Source: Rhodococcus zopfii NBRC 100606 = JCM 9919
Lineage (GTDB): Bacteria; Actinomycetota; Actinomycetes; Mycobacteriales; Mycobacteriaceae
Reading direction: 5' to 3'
DNA: 64,000 nt
Assembly: GCF_001895025.1 (NCBI RefSeq)
Contig: NZ_BCXI01000014.1
Location: 1-64,000 of the forward strand
The notes below the pieces were generated by a model, which saw nothing but the letters and a program-made list of their open reading frames with translations, searched no databases and was not told where the DNA came from. Shown here one piece after another: positions 23,873 through 33,168 of this stretch. The translations under genes and the position numbers were made by a program. Positions within the stretch are counted from its first letter, which is position 1, and each line of letters opens with the position of its first letter.

Positions 23873-24436
23873 TCAGGCGTCGACGAGCGCCTTGTCGGCG
23901 GCGACCAGCTTGACGAGGACCTCGGTGAGCCGGCCGGCGGTCTCGGCGTGCTCCCTCGGGTGACCTTCACCGAACTTGCCGATGGTCTGGCCGACGGACA
24001 GCGAGCTGTCCTCGACGATCTTGCCGCCGGCGATGCCCACGGCCTTGACGGCGTCCTCGAGCGCCCACTTGGCGGCGTTGCTGCTCGGGGAGGCGCTGAC
24101 GACCGCGACGGGCTTGCCGGCGATGGCACCCGCGCCGTACGGGCGGGACAGCCAGTCGATGGCGTTCTTGAGCACGGCCGGGAGGGTGCCGTTGTACTCG
24201 GGGGTGAACAGCACCACGGCGGCGGCTGCGGCGCCGGCTTCGCGGAGCGCGACCGCGGCGGCCGGTGCGTTGTCGCCGTCGATGTCCTCGTTGTAGAAGG
24301 GAACCTCGGCCAGGCCTTCGTAGATGACGACCTCGGCGCCCTCGGGCGCGAGTTCGGTCGCGGTCTCGGCGAGCTGACGGTTGACGGAGGCGGAGCGGAG
24401 GCTGCCGACGAGAGCGAGAATGCGCGTCTGGGACAT
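23873..24436 (-). CDS. NADPH-dependent FMN reductase family protein
   Basis: A 187-residue flavodoxin-like reductase. LVGSLRSASVNRQLAE (about residues 9-24) is the FMN phosphate loop, FTPEYNGTLPAVLKNAIDWL (about 76-95) the family signature, and GKPVAVVSASPSSNAA the third binding loop. Such proteins reduce FMN, quinones or chromate-like compounds with NAD(P)H. It matches Rv3054c, which in mycobacteria also follows nrdH; here the molybdenum hydroxylase operon separates them. ATG 24436 has AAAGGA upstream. It is divergent from a TetR gene that probably controls it. Confidence 0.9.
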   Translation of the reverse strand: MSQTRILALVGSLRSASVNRQLAETATELAPEGAEVVIYEGLAEVPFYNEDIDGDNAPAAAVALREAGAAAAAVVLFTPEYNGTLPAVLKNAIDWLSRPYGAGAIAGKPVAVVSASPSSNAAKWALEDAVKAVGIAGGKIVEDSSLSVGQTIGKFGEGHPREHAETAGRLTEVLVKLVAADKALVDA

Positions 24437-24487
24437 GGGTCATCCTTTGTTGGTGTGGGGTGGGCGGATACCCACGACAGCATAAAC

Positions 24488-24499
24488 GGACCGTGGTCC
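24488..24499. promoter_or_regulatory. Palindromic operator candidate for the TetR protein
   Basis: GGACCGTGGTCC, 5-bp arms around a GT centre, lies midway in the 94-bp gap between the FMN reductase and the divergent TetR gene. Position and symmetry suggest the TetR dimer binds here and controls both genes. Confidence 0.5.
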
Positions 24500-24518
24500 A
24501 CTTTCATTCCCGGGGCGC

Positions 24519-24524
24519 TATTGT
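24519..24524 (+). promoter_or_regulatory. -10 element of a leaderless promoter (tetR)
   Basis: TATTGT ends 6 nt before GTG 24531; no ribosome binding site is present. Confidence 0.55.
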
Positions 24525-24530
24525 GATCTC

Positions 24531-25160
24531 GTGAACACCATCCCCCTGCCCCGGGCGGACGACGCGCACACCGCCGAACGCTGCGATGCCGCCCGCAACC
24601 GCCGGCTTCTCCTGGACGCCGCGACCCTCCTCGTCGGCGAACGCGGCGTCGACGCCGTGACGATGGAAGCCGTCGCGGCCCGCGCCGGCGTCGGCAAGGG
24701 CACCGTGTTCCGCCGTTTCGGATCGCGTGGCGGCCTGATGCAAGCGCTGCTCGACCACACCGAACGCGAATTCCAGGAAGCGTTCATGACCGGCCCGCCC
24801 CCGCTCGGCCCCGGCGCCGATCCCGTCGACCGGCTCATCGCGTTCGGCCGTGCTCGCATCGCACTCGTCGAGGTGCAGGGCGAGTTGCTGCGCGCGGCCG
24901 AGGCATCGAGTTCGAACAGGTTCGACGTACCCGCCCGCGCGGTCACCCACACCCACATCGAGGCACTGCTACGGGCCGCGGACGTCGGCGGCGACCTGCC
25001 ACTGCTGGCGCATTCGCTGATGGCGTCTCTGGAGGCCACCCTGGTGCTGCACCAGTGGCGCAATCTCGGCTACACCCTCGACCGGCTCGCCGACAACTGG
25101 TCCGATCTGGTGCGTCGCGTTGCAACCCCACCCACGACGGACGGCCGCACCGTACTGTGA
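24531..25160 (+). CDS. TetR-family transcriptional regulator
   Basis: A 209-residue TetR protein. The N-terminal helix-turn-helix is AVTMEAVAARAGVGKGTVFR followed by RFGSRGGLMQALL (about residues 42-75); the remaining ~130 residues are the ligand-binding and dimer domain. It is divergent from the FMN reductase gene, with a palindrome between them, and matches Rv3055 in order. GTG 24531 is placed by a TATTGT hexamer 6 nt upstream. Ligand unknown; a redox-active or quinone-like compound would suit the partner gene. Confidence 0.9.
   Translation: MNTIPLPRADDAHTAERCDAARNRRLLLDAATLLVGERGVDAVTMEAVAARAGVGKGTVFRRFGSRGGLMQALLDHTEREFQEAFMTGPPPLGPGADPVDRLIAFGRARIALVEVQGELLRAAEASSSNRFDVPARAVTHTHIEALLRAADVGGDLPLLAHSLMASLEATLVLHQWRNLGYTLDRLADNWSDLVRRVATPPTTDGRTVL
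25153..25158 (+). promoter_or_regulatory. -10 element of a leaderless promoter (META lipoprotein)
   Basis: TACTGT, overlapping the end of the TetR gene, ends 6 nt before ATG 25165, so the lipoprotein may have its own leaderless transcript. Confidence 0.45.
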
Positions 25161-25164
25161 CCGC

Positions 25165-25965
25165 ATGATCCGCGCCTTCGGAGTTCTTGCCGCACTTGCC
25201 CTCACCGTCATCGCGACCGCGTGCAGCAGCGACGAGGGTGCGGACGCCGCGGCGGGGGCGGCGGACCCAGCCGCCCTGATCGGCCGCACGTTCGTTTCCA
25301 CCGAGGTCACCGGCACCCCCATCCCCGGCGACGGCCCGCTCGTCGTCGAGTTCCCGCAGCCGGGCCGGATCGCGGCGACCGCCGGCTGCAATCGGGCCGT
25401 CGGCGACGTGGATCTCGCGGACGGTGTGATGCGCACCGATCGTCTGGCGAGCACGATGATGGCCTGCCCACCGCCGAAGGACGGCGCCGACGCCTGGCTG
25501 AGCGGACTGTTCTACGCCGACCCGCAATGGTCCGTGGACGGCGACGTGCTCACCCTCACCGGCGACGCGGTGACCGTCTCGCTCACCGACAAGAAGATCG
25601 TCGACCCGGACCGGCCCCTGACCGGGACCGAATGGGTCGCCACCACCCTGTACACCGCGGACGCGAGCACCACATCGACTGCCCTCGAGACGTCCGCCCC
25701 GACCCTGACCGTCTCGGAGAGCGGGTCGGTCAGCGGCAGCACCGGATGCAACCGGTTCACCGGGACCGCGCAGGTCGGCGACGGCACCCTGACATTCGGC
25801 CCGCTCGGCACGACGCGGATGGCATGCCCGGACCCCGAGGTCACGGCGATCGAGAACCACGTCCTGGCGGTACTGGCCGGCGAGACCACCTACGAGATCG
25901 ACGCCGCGACGATGCGGATCACCGCCCCGAACGGTGTGGACGGGCTGGGTTTCACCGCCAGGTAG
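25165..25965 (+). CDS. Lipoprotein with two META (HslJ-like) domains
   Basis: A 266-residue exported lipoprotein: signal peptide with lipobox IATAC (Cys about residue 20). Two META domains follow, about residues 30-140 and 150-260, each with the family pattern GCNxxxG...TMMAC or TRMAC (TAGCNRAVGD...TMMACP; GSTGCNRFTG...TRMACP). The two repeats are clearly homologous. META domains occur in HslJ, a heat-inducible lipoprotein linked to novobiocin resistance in E. coli; a general envelope role is the most that can be inferred. Convergent with the nucleosidase gene, 4 bp apart. Confidence 0.85.
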   Translation: MIRAFGVLAALALTVIATACSSDEGADAAAGAADPAALIGRTFVSTEVTGTPIPGDGPLVVEFPQPGRIAATAGCNRAVGDVDLADGVMRTDRLASTMMACPPPKDGADAWLSGLFYADPQWSVDGDVLTLTGDAVTVSLTDKKIVDPDRPLTGTEWVATTLYTADASTTSTALETSAPTLTVSESGSVSGSTGCNRFTGTAQVGDGTLTFGPLGTTRMACPDPEVTAIENHVLAVLAGETTYEIDAATMRITAPNGVDGLGFTAR

Positions 25966-25969
25966 CCGC

Positions 25970-26518
25970 TCAGTAGCGGTCGGTCAACCATGTCGCGAGG
26001 ATCCGGGCGCTCTCGTCGACCCGCGCCGGCCAGTCCAGCGCGGACTCGTCGGCGTGATCGCTCACGTGCTTGACGAGCCGGCACCGCGCGCCCATGCGGG
26101 CGGCAGCGAATGCGATCGCGAACCCCTCCATGTCGACGAGGTCGGCGCGGGCCGCGAGCGCATCGCGCACCTCGGCGTCGGAGACGAACGCGTCACCGGT
26201 GGCCAGCACCGAGCCGTCGCCGTCCGGCAGCTCGAGCACATCCTGCACGGGATGTCCGAGTGTGCGCAGGATCTCGCTGCTGATGTCGTGGTTGATCGCC
26301 GTCGACGGCACGTACAGGCCCCCGTGGTGCGAATGCAGCGCGCCGGCGGTACCGATGTTGACGACCAGCGGTCGTGCGTCCGGCGGAAACGCCGCCAGCG
26401 CCTCGGTCACCGCGACCGCCGCGGCGATCTTCCCGATGTCGGTGATCACCGTCTCGTAGCGCTTCGGCACGTGCGCGGCCTCGCTCTTCGTGGCGGCGAC
26501 GACAAGAATCCCGTTCAC
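25970..26518 (-). CDS. Nucleoside phosphorylase / MTA-SAH nucleosidase family protein
   Basis: A 182-residue purine nucleoside phosphorylase-fold protein, shorter than typical Mtn (~230). NIGTAGALHSHHGG (about residues 52-65) forms part of the base/phosphate pocket; ATGDAFVSD is the loop with the catalytic Asp region; VDMEGFAIAFAA (about 133-144) holds the ribose-binding Met-Glu. The likely reaction is hydrolysis of methylthioadenosine or S-adenosylhomocysteine. GTG 26518 overlaps the fructosamine-kinase stop by 4 nt (GTGA). An open frame extends far upstream but is antisense to nadE. Confidence 0.85.
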   Translation of the reverse strand: MNGILVVAATKSEAAHVPKRYETVITDIGKIAAAVAVTEALAAFPPDARPLVVNIGTAGALHSHHGGLYVPSTAINHDISSEILRTLGHPVQDVLELPDGDGSVLATGDAFVSDAEVRDALAARADLVDMEGFAIAFAAARMGARCRLVKHVSDHADESALDWPARVDESARILATWLTDRY

Positions 26519-27291
26519 GTGCGTTCTCCGATGTCGAGGGTCGCGAGCGCCGCCCGGTGCAGCGCCCGCCCGTACCCGGAACCGTATCCTGCGGCGTACA
26601 CCGCCAACGGATGCAGTTGGTGCAGCGGCACCCGATCGCGCCACCCGGGCCGCAGTGGATGCGCCGAGTCGTATCCGGCGAGCACGTCGTCGAGATACGG
26701 GCAGCCGAACAGCGCGAGCATCGCGAGATCGGTTTCGCGGTGCCCGCCGTGCGCCGCGGGATCGATCACGACGACCCCACCGGCAGCCCACAGCACGTTG
26801 CCGTTCCACAGGTCGCCGTGCAGCCGGGCCGGGGCTTCGCCGTCGTCGAAGACCCCGGATGCGACGAGCGTGCACGCCCGTTCGATGTCGGGCAGCTGTC
26901 GCGAGGTGACGTGGCCGGCGTCGACCGCGATCCGCAGGAACGGCAGGACGCGTTCGATCGCGTAGAACTCCCCCCAGCCCGCATGCACCGTGCTGCTCAT
27001 CGGCCGCCGACCGATGAAGATCTGCCCGTCGAAACCCTCTGGTGCGCATCCGAATCCGTCCGCCCCGGCGTCGTACACGGCCGCCAGGCGCGCACCGAAC
27101 GCCCGGGCTGGCGCGGCATCCGGCGCCGTCTCGGTGATCCGCTCGAGTTCGATGGACCCGGCGTCGACGCGGTACACCCGCGGCACCGGCATCCCCGCCC
27201 GCGCCAGCCAGGCCAGACCGGCCGCCTCGGCACGGTAGAAATCCCGGTGCGCACCCGGCCCGTGTTTGCGGAAGACACCGTCGCTGCTCAC
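26515..27291 (-). CDS. Fructosamine kinase / aminoglycoside phosphotransferase-like protein
   Basis: A 258-residue kinase-fold protein of the fructosamine-3-kinase family, which phosphorylates sugar adducts on protein lysines so that they fall off. The N-terminal lobe has [20 protein letters not shown] with the ATP-binding Lys and Glu; the catalytic loop is [12 protein letters not shown] (about residues 168-179) and the metal-binding Asp is in [17 protein letters not shown]. Start GTG 27291 lies in the 70-bp gap facing nadE. Shares a 4-nt overlap with the nucleosidase, so these two are one transcript. Confidence 0.88.
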   Translation of the reverse strand: MSSDGVFRKHGPGAHRDFYRAEAAGLAWLARAGMPVPRVYRVDAGSIELERITETAPDAAPARAFGARLAAVYDAGADGFGCAPEGFDGQIFIGRRPMSSTVHAGWGEFYAIERVLPFLRIAVDAGHVTSRQLPDIERACTLVASGVFDDGEAPARLHGDLWNGNVLWAAGGVVVIDPAAHGGHRETDLAMLALFGCPYLDDVLAGYDSAHPLRPGWRDRVPLHQLHPLAVYAAGYGSGYGRALHRAALATLDIGERT

Positions 27292-27348
27292 CGCACCGAG
27301 TCTGCCCGCGACCCGGGATATCCGCGCGCGGCACCGCAACGACACCGC

Positions 27349-27354
27349 TAGGGT
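27349..27354 (+). promoter_or_regulatory. -10 element of a leaderless promoter (nadE)
   Basis: TAGGGT ends 7 nt before ATG 27362; no ribosome binding site in the gap. Confidence 0.6.
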
Positions 27355-27361
27355 TTTCCGA

Positions 27362-28201
27362 ATGACGACCGTTCGCGCCCAGATCATCGAAGAACTCGGC
27401 GTCAAGCCGACCATCGACCCACAGGCCGAGATCCGGTCGCGGGTGGACTTCCTCAAGGACTACCTGCGCAGCACGCTCACGAAAGGTTTCGTCCTCGGCA
27501 TCAGCGGCGGCCAGGACAGCACGCTGGCGGGCCGGCTGACGCAGCTCGCCGTCGAGGAACTGCGCGCCGAGCACTACGACGTCGAATTCGTCGCGGTGCG
27601 CCTGCCCTACGGTGAACAGGCCGACGAGCACGACGCGCAGGTCGCGCTCGACTTCATCCGGCCGGACCGGTCGCTGCGGGTCAACGTCAAGCCCGGCGCC
27701 GACGCGAGCGCCGCCGAGGCCGGCCAGGCACTCGCGGAGATCTTCGGGGAAAGCACCCGGCTGCGCGACTTCGTGCGCGGCAACATCAAGGCCCGCGAGC
27801 GAATGATGCTGCAGTACGCGATCGCCGGGGAACTCGGCTATCTCGTCGTCGGAACCGACCACGCCGCCGAGGCCGTCACCGGGTTCTTCACGAAGTTCGG
27901 CGACGGCGGCGTCGATCTCACCCCCCTGACAGGGCTGACCAAGCGTCAGGGTGCGGAGCTGCTGCGCGCACTCGGCGCACCGGAGAGCACGTGGAAGAAG
28001 GTTCCCACCGCCGATCTCGAGGACGACCGCCCGGCCCTGCCCGACGAGGTGGCGCTCGGCATGACCTACGCCGAGATCGACGACTACCTCGAAGGCAAGC
28101 CGGTCACCGAGGACCTGGCCGCCAAGCTGGAGCAGACGTTCCGCAACACCCGGCACAAGCGCGCCGTCCCGGTCACGCCGTACGACACCTGGTGGCGCTG
28201 A
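27362..28201 (+). CDS. nadE: Ammonia-dependent NAD+ synthetase
   Basis: A 279-residue NAD synthetase: nicotinate adenine dinucleotide plus ammonia and ATP gives NAD+. The PP-loop ATP motif is [14 protein letters not shown] (about residues 46-59). [20 protein letters not shown] (about 163-182) and [16 protein letters not shown] mark the NaAD site, and [14 protein letters not shown] is the family C-terminus. No glutaminase domain is fused, so this is the short form (E. coli NadE size), unlike the glutamine-dependent M. tuberculosis enzyme. Start ATG 27362 follows TAGGGT at leaderless spacing. Confidence 0.96.
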   Translation: MTTVRAQIIEELGVKPTIDPQAEIRSRVDFLKDYLRSTLTKGFVLGISGGQDSTLAGRLTQLAVEELRAEHYDVEFVAVRLPYGEQADEHDAQVALDFIRPDRSLRVNVKPGADASAAEAGQALAEIFGESTRLRDFVRGNIKARERMMLQYAIAGELGYLVVGTDHAAEAVTGFFTKFGDGGVDLTPLTGLTKRQGAELLRALGAPESTWKKVPTADLEDDRPALPDEVALGMTYAEIDDYLEGKPVTEDLAAKLEQTFRNTRHKRAVPVTPYDTWWR

Positions 28202-28249
28202 CGGACCCGGCACGCGCCGACGACGATCGACCACGGAGGGGGACGAAAA

Positions 28250-29047
28250 ATGACGACGGTCCTGGTGGCCGGGGGCACCGGTGAGGCCGGGCGGGCCGCG
28301 GTGGCGGAACTGCTCGGCCGCGGGCACGACGTGCGAGTACTGAGCCGCCACGGCGGCACCCCGGTCCCGGGATCGCATCCGGTCGCGGCCGACCTGGTCT
28401 CCGGTTCCGGTCTGGCCGACGCACTCGCCGGCGTGGACGTCGTCGTCGACACCACCGACGGCAAGTCACGCCGGGCGCGGCCCGTGCTGACCACCGGCGC
28501 GGCGAATCTACTCGCCGCGGCCGAGGCCGTCGGCGTCGCGCGGACGGTGCTGCTGTCGATCGTGAACGTCGACCGCGGTCCCCTGGCCTATTACCGCGCC
28601 AAGGCCGAGCAGGAACGGCGGTACCGGGCCGCCCGCCTCGACACCCGGATCGTGCGGGCCACCCAGTTCCACAGTTTCGTGCCGATGCTGTGCGCTCCGG
28701 CCGCGCGGGTCGGACTACTCCCGGCGTTCACGCACACTGCCTTTCAGCCGATCGACGTGCGGGACGTCGCGCGCGCCCTCGCCGACGCGACCGACGCGCC
28801 TGCGCTCGCCGACATCACCGACGGTGTGGCGCAGGCACCGGAGGTCGTCGGCGGACCGGAGATCCTGCCCATGCACGACATCGTCCGGCAGTGGAAGAGT
28901 GCGGCCGGAGTCCGCGGGGTGGTCGCCCCGATCCGGATCCCCGGTGGTCTCGGCCGATTCTGGCGTGCCGGGGAGAACCTCGTTCCCGAGCACCGTGACG
29001 GCGCGATCACGTTCGCACAGTGGCTCGCGGAACAGCCACGGCACTGA
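28250..29047 (+). CDS. NAD(P)-binding NmrA/SDR-like oxidoreductase
   Basis: A 265-residue atypical short-chain dehydrogenase. The N-terminal VLVAGGTGEAGRAAVAELL (GxxGxxG) binds NAD(P); DVVVDTTDG, TVLLSIVNV and YYRAKAEQE (YxxxK-like) follow. Proteins of this type act as NmrA-like sensors or NADPH-dependent reductases. ATG 28250 has CGGAGGGGG 5-8 nt upstream. Convergent with moaD, 11 bp apart. Substrate unknown. Confidence 0.85.
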   Translation: MTTVLVAGGTGEAGRAAVAELLGRGHDVRVLSRHGGTPVPGSHPVAADLVSGSGLADALAGVDVVVDTTDGKSRRARPVLTTGAANLLAAAEAVGVARTVLLSIVNVDRGPLAYYRAKAEQERRYRAARLDTRIVRATQFHSFVPMLCAPAARVGLLPAFTHTAFQPIDVRDVARALADATDAPALADITDGVAQAPEVVGGPEILPMHDIVRQWKSAAGVRGVVAPIRIPGGLGRFWRAGENLVPEHRDGAITFAQWLAEQPRH

Positions 29048-29058
29048 CGAAACGGTCG

Positions 29059-29331
29059 CTATCCGCCGGCGAACGGGGGAAGCACGTCGACCCGGTCCCC
29101 CGCCGGGCGGGTGAGGTCACGGGTGAGTTCGGCGTCCGGGCCGGCCCCGACGAGGAACGCCGCCACCGTCAGCACCCGTTCCATGCCGGGACCGTGCCGC
29201 TCGATCAACGCCGCCTTCAACGCACCCAGATCCGCCGGCGGAGCCAGTTCGACGGTTTCCTTCTCGCGGCCCGCCGCGTCGACGGCCGCCGCGAAGTACC
29301 GCACCTCGATGCCGGTCACCTGATCACCCAC
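29059..29331 (-). CDS. moaD: Molybdopterin synthase small subunit MoaD
   Basis: A 90-residue beta-grasp sulfur carrier. It begins [18 protein letters not shown] and ends [15 protein letters not shown], with the C-terminal Gly-Gly that is adenylated and thiocarboxylated before sulfur transfer to precursor Z together with MoaE. GTG 29331 overlaps the moaA 3' end by 8 nt and has GGAG about 6 nt upstream within moaA, so translation is coupled. Confidence 0.93.
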   Translation of the reverse strand: MGDQVTGIEVRYFAAAVDAAGREKETVELAPPADLGALKAALIERHGPGMERVLTVAAFLVGAGPDAELTRDLTRPAGDRVDVLPPFAGG

Positions 29332-30382
29332 CGATAGCTCCCATGCTGCGTTGCGGCGGAGCGAAGTCCGCCGCGTCGATGCCGTGCCCGGCCCACTTGT
29401 TCCACATCGCGCCACGCCACACCGCGGCGAGTTCCTCGTCGCTCGCCCCGCCGCGCAATGCCGCACGCAGGTCGGTTTCGGTGTCGCTGAACAGGCAGGA
29501 CCGCACCGTTCCCTCGGAGGTGATGCGGGTGCGGTCGCAGTCCGAGCAGAACGACCGGGTCACCGAAGCGATCACACCGACCGTGGCGGGACCGCCGTTC
29601 ACAAGCCACCGCTCCGCCGGGGCGGACGGATCCTCCCGACCGGATTCGGTGAGTTCGAACCGTTCGCCGAGGACGTCGAGCAGACGCTGCGCGGTGACCA
29701 TGTTGTCCCGCGCCCACGCGTGGTCCGCGTCGAGGGGCATCTCCTCGATGAACCGCAGCTCGACATTCTCGTCGAGGCACCACTGCAGCAGATCGACGGC
29801 ACCGACGAGCGTGTCGGGCATGAGCACCGCGTTGATCTTGACGCGGGAGAACCCCGCGGTGTTCGCGGCCCGGATTCCGGCGAGCACCGAGTCGAGGCGG
29901 TCGCGGCGCGTGAGCCGCGTGAAATGGTCGCGATCGACGGTGTCGAGGGAGATGTTCACCCGGGTCAGGCCCGCCTCGGCCAGCCCGGCAGCGCGGTGCG
30001 CGAGACCGACCGCGTTGGTGGTCACCGCCAGCGGGGTTCCCGGCGCGACTGCGGCGCAGCCGGCCACGATCTCCTCGAGGTCCCGGCGCATCAGCGGTTC
30101 ACCGCCGGTGAAGCGGACCTCCTCGATTCCGAGCAGGTGAACACCGATCCCGACGAGCCGGGCGATCTCGGCCGCCGTGAGCAGGTTCTCGCGCGGAATC
30201 GCGGGCAGTCCCTCCTCCGGCATGCAGTACGTGCAGCGCAGGGAGCACTTCTCCGTGATCGACACGCGCAGGTCCCGGGCCACGCGACCGAAGCGGTCCA
30301 CCAGTTCCGGGGTGTCGGGACGATCGGACACGTCGTCCGTGGCAACCCGCACGGACGGAATCCCCACATCGATCGTCGTCAT
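29324..30382 (-). CDS. moaA: GTP 3',8-cyclase MoaA
   Basis: The 352-residue radical-SAM enzyme for the first step of molybdenum cofactor synthesis. The N-terminal [4Fe-4S] SAM cluster is held by [13 protein letters not shown] (CxxxCxxC, about residues 44-56), with [12 protein letters not shown] next; the C-terminal cluster lies in [12 protein letters not shown]...VRSCLF. The C-terminal Gly-Gly (SMGAIGG), needed for activity in the family, is present. ATG 30382. Divergent from moeA, with 156 bp between them. Confidence 0.96.
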   Translation of the reverse strand: MTTIDVGIPSVRVATDDVSDRPDTPELVDRFGRVARDLRVSITEKCSLRCTYCMPEEGLPAIPRENLLTAAEIARLVGIGVHLLGIEEVRFTGGEPLMRRDLEEIVAGCAAVAPGTPLAVTTNAVGLAHRAAGLAEAGLTRVNISLDTVDRDHFTRLTRRDRLDSVLAGIRAANTAGFSRVKINAVLMPDTLVGAVDLLQWCLDENVELRFIEEMPLDADHAWARDNMVTAQRLLDVLGERFELTESGREDPSAPAERWLVNGGPATVGVIASVTRSFCSDCDRTRITSEGTVRSCLFSDTETDLRAALRGGASDEELAAVWRGAMWNKWAGHGIDAADFAPPQRSMGAIGG

Positions 30383-30525
30383 GTGATCACCGCCGCCATG
30401 ACGCCAGTATGCCGTTCCGGGCCGATTCCCGGAGGGAGACGCTGCGGCGCATGATCGGCGCCGGGAACGATGTCCATGCCCGCGCGTCGGACGGTCGCAG
30501 CGATTGCCGACCGGCCCGGTATGCC

Positions 30526-30531
30526 TAGGAT
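30526..30531 (+). promoter_or_regulatory. -10 element of a leaderless promoter (moeA)
   Basis: TAGGAT ends 7 nt before ATG 30539, which is why that ATG is preferred over the in-frame ATGs at 30470, 30476 and 30521. Confidence 0.6.
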
Positions 30532-30538
30532 TGCGGGC

Positions 30539-31738
30539 ATGACAGGCGGCAGGCGGTCCGTGGAGGAACACGTGGAGCACGTCGCGGCGCTACTGGCGTC
30601 GCTGCGAACCAGGCCGGCGGTGCGGGTTCCGCTCGCCCGTGCACTGAATCGAGTGCTCGCCGAACCGATCTACGCACCCATCGACCTGCCCGCTTTCCGC
30701 AATTCCCAGATGGACGGCTACGCGGTCGACGCCGCCGCGGTCGCGACCGTGCCGGTGACGCTGCCGGTGCGCGGTGTGCTCGCCGCCGGCGACGGGAATT
30801 CCGTCCACGAGGCGGGCACCGCCCGCAAGATCATGACCGGCGCCCCGATCCCGGACGGCGCGGACGCGGTCGTGCCTGTCGAGGACACCGACAGCTCCGT
30901 CGACGGGGGAACGGCCACCGTCACCGTGCACCGATCAGTCGGGGCCGGCACCTATGTGCGCGAACGCGGCAGCGACATCGCGGCCGGGGCCGAGTTGCTG
31001 CCCGCCGGGCAGCTCATCGCGGCCCGGCATATCGCCGCGCTCGCCGCGGTCGGGGTGACCGCGGTTCCGGTGCGCGCCCTGCCGCAGGTCGCGGTGATCT
31101 CCACCGGCAGCGAACTGGTCGTCGGCGGCACCGACCTCGGGCCCGGGAAGATCTTCAATTCCAACGGGCCTGCCCTGGCGGCCAGCGCGCTCGCCAACGG
31201 CGCGGACGTGGTGTCCGTCGACCACAGCGACGACGACGCGGAGGAGTTCGCCGCGAAGATCGCACACGCCGCCTCCGTCGCCGAGGTCGTGTTCACCTCC
31301 GGTGGCGTCTCCCAGGGCGATTTCGAGGTCGTCAAGGACGTGCTCGGCCCGCGCGGCGGCGAGTTCGTATCGGTGGCGATGCAGCCCGGCGGTCCCCAGG
31401 GCACCGCGATCGTCGACGGGGTTCCGGTTCTGGCGTTCCCCGGCAACCCGGTCAGTGCGCTCGTCTCGTTCGAGATGTTCGCCCGGCCGTTGCTGCGCGC
31501 CGCCGCGGGCCTGCCCCCGATCGATCCGGTGATGCTGCCGCTCACCGCCGATCTGACCTCGGTCGCGGGCAAACGTCAGTTCTTCCGGGGCCGCCGCGAC
31601 GGTGACGGTGTGACCGTCGTGTCCGGACCCGGGTCGCACCTCATCGCCGGAATGTCGGGCGCCGACGTGCTGCTCGACGTCGCGGCGGACACCACCTCTC
31701 TCCGCGCCGGAGATCTCGTGAAAGCGCTTCCGCTGTGA
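30539..31738 (+). CDS. moeA: Molybdopterin molybdenumtransferase MoeA
   Basis: The 399-residue enzyme that inserts molybdate into adenylated molybdopterin. Family signatures: [15 protein letters not shown] (about residues 48-62), [19 protein letters not shown] (about 99-117), [10 protein letters not shown] and [19 protein letters not shown] (MoCF-binding loop), and [20 protein letters not shown]. Size matches the family. The last four bases overlap the moaCB start (GTGA). First gene of a coupled moeA-moaCB-moaE operon. Confidence 0.95.
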   Translation: MTGGRRSVEEHVEHVAALLASLRTRPAVRVPLARALNRVLAEPIYAPIDLPAFRNSQMDGYAVDAAAVATVPVTLPVRGVLAAGDGNSVHEAGTARKIMTGAPIPDGADAVVPVEDTDSSVDGGTATVTVHRSVGAGTYVRERGSDIAAGAELLPAGQLIAARHIAALAAVGVTAVPVRALPQVAVISTGSELVVGGTDLGPGKIFNSNGPALAASALANGADVVSVDHSDDDAEEFAAKIAHAASVAEVVFTSGGVSQGDFEVVKDVLGPRGGEFVSVAMQPGGPQGTAIVDGVPVLAFPGNPVSALVSFEMFARPLLRAAAGLPPIDPVMLPLTADLTSVAGKRQFFRGRRDGDGVTVVSGPGSHLIAGMSGADVLLDVAADTTSLRAGDLVKALPL

Positions 31739-32733
31739 GCGATCTGAGTCATCTCGACGACCAGGGCCGCGCCCGCATGGTCGACGTCTCCGCCAAGGCC
31801 GACACCACCCGGGTCGCGGTCGCGGCCGGCGAACTGGTCACGACCCCCGAGGTCGTGGCGCTGGTGCGGGCCGACGACATGCCCAAGGCCGACGTCCTCG
31901 CGACCGCGCGGATCGCGGGAATCGCTGCCGCCAAACGCACCTGGGAACTCATCCCGCTGTGTCACCAGTTGGCGTTGTCGTCGGTGAAGGTGTCGTTCGG
32001 ATTCACCGACACCTCGATCACCGTGGAGGCGACCGCGAAAACCAAGGGCCCCACCGGCGTCGAGATGGAAGCGCTGACCGCGGTCGCGGTGGCGGGCCTG
32101 ACCCTGCACGACATGGTCAAGGCTGTCGACCCGGCCGCCGTGATGAACGGGGTGCGGCTGATCTCGAAGGACGGCGGCAAACGCGGACACTGGACCCGCG
32201 ACGACGAATCCGGTCCGGAAGCTGGAGCGACGCAGGACCGCTCGGCGGTGGCGACACCGGACCGCTCCGCGGTGGTGCTCGTGTCGTCGACGGGTGTCGC
32301 GGCCGGCACCCGCGAGGACACCACCGGGCCCGTGATCGTCCGGTGGCTGACCGACCGCGGATTCACGGTGCGCGGACCGCTCGTCTACCCGGATGCGCGG
32401 ATCGCCGAGGGGCTGGCCGACGCGCTCTCCGGCGCGCCCGCGCTGGTCCTGAGCACCGGCGGAACCGGCGCCTCCCCGACCGATGCGACCCCGGAAGCGA
32501 CGCTGGCCGTGCTCGATCGGGAACTGCCCGGCGTCGCCGACTCGATCCGGCGTCGCGGTCTCGAGGTCACCCCGCACGCGGTGCTCTCGCGCGGCGTCGC
32601 CGGGCTGGCCGGTCGTACCGTGGTGGTGAACATGCCCGGGTCGCCGGGCGGAGTGAAGGACGGGCTCGCTGCGCTCGAGCCGATCCTCGATCATCTTCTC
32701 GCGCAGGTTTCGGGAGGCGGGGCCCATGAGTGA
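31735..32733 (+). CDS. moaCB: Bifunctional MoaC-MoaB fusion
   Basis: A 332-residue fusion of two cofactor steps. Residues about 1-160 are MoaC (cyclic pyranopterin monophosphate synthase): LIPLCHQLAL and KTKGPTGVEMEALTAV carry its conserved active-site residues. A short acidic linker with a duplicated QDRSAVATPDRSAV joins it to MoaB/MogA (about 180-332, molybdopterin adenylyltransferase): VSSTGVAAGTREDTTGP, LSTGGTGASPTDATPEA and NMPGSPGGVKDGLAAL. In most bacteria these are separate genes. GTG 31735 overlaps moeA by 4 nt; its end overlaps moaE by 8 nt. Confidence 0.94.
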   Translation: MSDLSHLDDQGRARMVDVSAKADTTRVAVAAGELVTTPEVVALVRADDMPKADVLATARIAGIAAAKRTWELIPLCHQLALSSVKVSFGFTDTSITVEATAKTKGPTGVEMEALTAVAVAGLTLHDMVKAVDPAAVMNGVRLISKDGGKRGHWTRDDESGPEAGATQDRSAVATPDRSAVVLVSSTGVAAGTREDTTGPVIVRWLTDRGFTVRGPLVYPDARIAEGLADALSGAPALVLSTGGTGASPTDATPEATLAVLDRELPGVADSIRRRGLEVTPHAVLSRGVAGLAGRTVVVNMPGSPGGVKDGLAALEPILDHLLAQVSGGGAHE

Positions 32734-33139
32734 ACTGCTGGCTCGGATTTCGTCGGAGCCGCTCGACCCGGTAGCGGTGGATGCCGCGGTCGCCGGACCC
32801 GAGCACGGCGCCGTCGTCGTGTTCACCGGCGTCGTCCGCAATCACGACGGCGGGCAGTCCGTGACCGCCCTGGAATACCAGGCGCATCCGGAGGCAGAGA
32901 CGTTCCTGCGCAACTGCTGCGCGCAGGTGGCCGCCGAATCCGGCCTGCCGGTCGCCGCGGTGCACCGAGTGGGCGATCTCACCATCGGCGACCTCGCCCT
33001 GGTCGCGGCGGTCGCGGCCCCGCACCGCGCGGAAGCGTTCGCGACCTGCGCGGAACTGGTCGAACGCATCAAGCGTGAGGTGCCGATCTGGAAGCGGCAG
33101 GCATTCACCGACGGCACGTCGGAGTGGGTCGGTCTCTGA
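32726..33139 (+). CDS. moaE: Molybdopterin synthase catalytic subunit MoaE
   Basis: A 137-residue MoaE, partner of MoaD. FTGVVRNHDGGQSVTALEYQ (about residues 33-52) and VAAVHRVGDLTIGDLALVAAV are family blocks; EVPIWKRQAFTDG near the C-terminus holds the catalytic Lys region. ATG 32726 lies 8 nt inside moaCB. Ends the moeA-moaCB-moaE operon. Confidence 0.95.
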   Translation: MSELLARISSEPLDPVAVDAAVAGPEHGAVVVFTGVVRNHDGGQSVTALEYQAHPEAETFLRNCCAQVAAESGLPVAAVHRVGDLTIGDLALVAAVAAPHRAEAFATCAELVERIKREVPIWKRQAFTDGTSEWVGL

Positions 33140-33168
33140 CGGTGTCCGGGGCCCGCCCGTCCATGCGG

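Noticed and set aside
26519-28378. N-terminal extension of the nucleosidase frame to 802 codons
   Set aside because: It crosses the fructosamine kinase and nadE genes in other frames; the nucleosidase domain starts only at GTG 26518.
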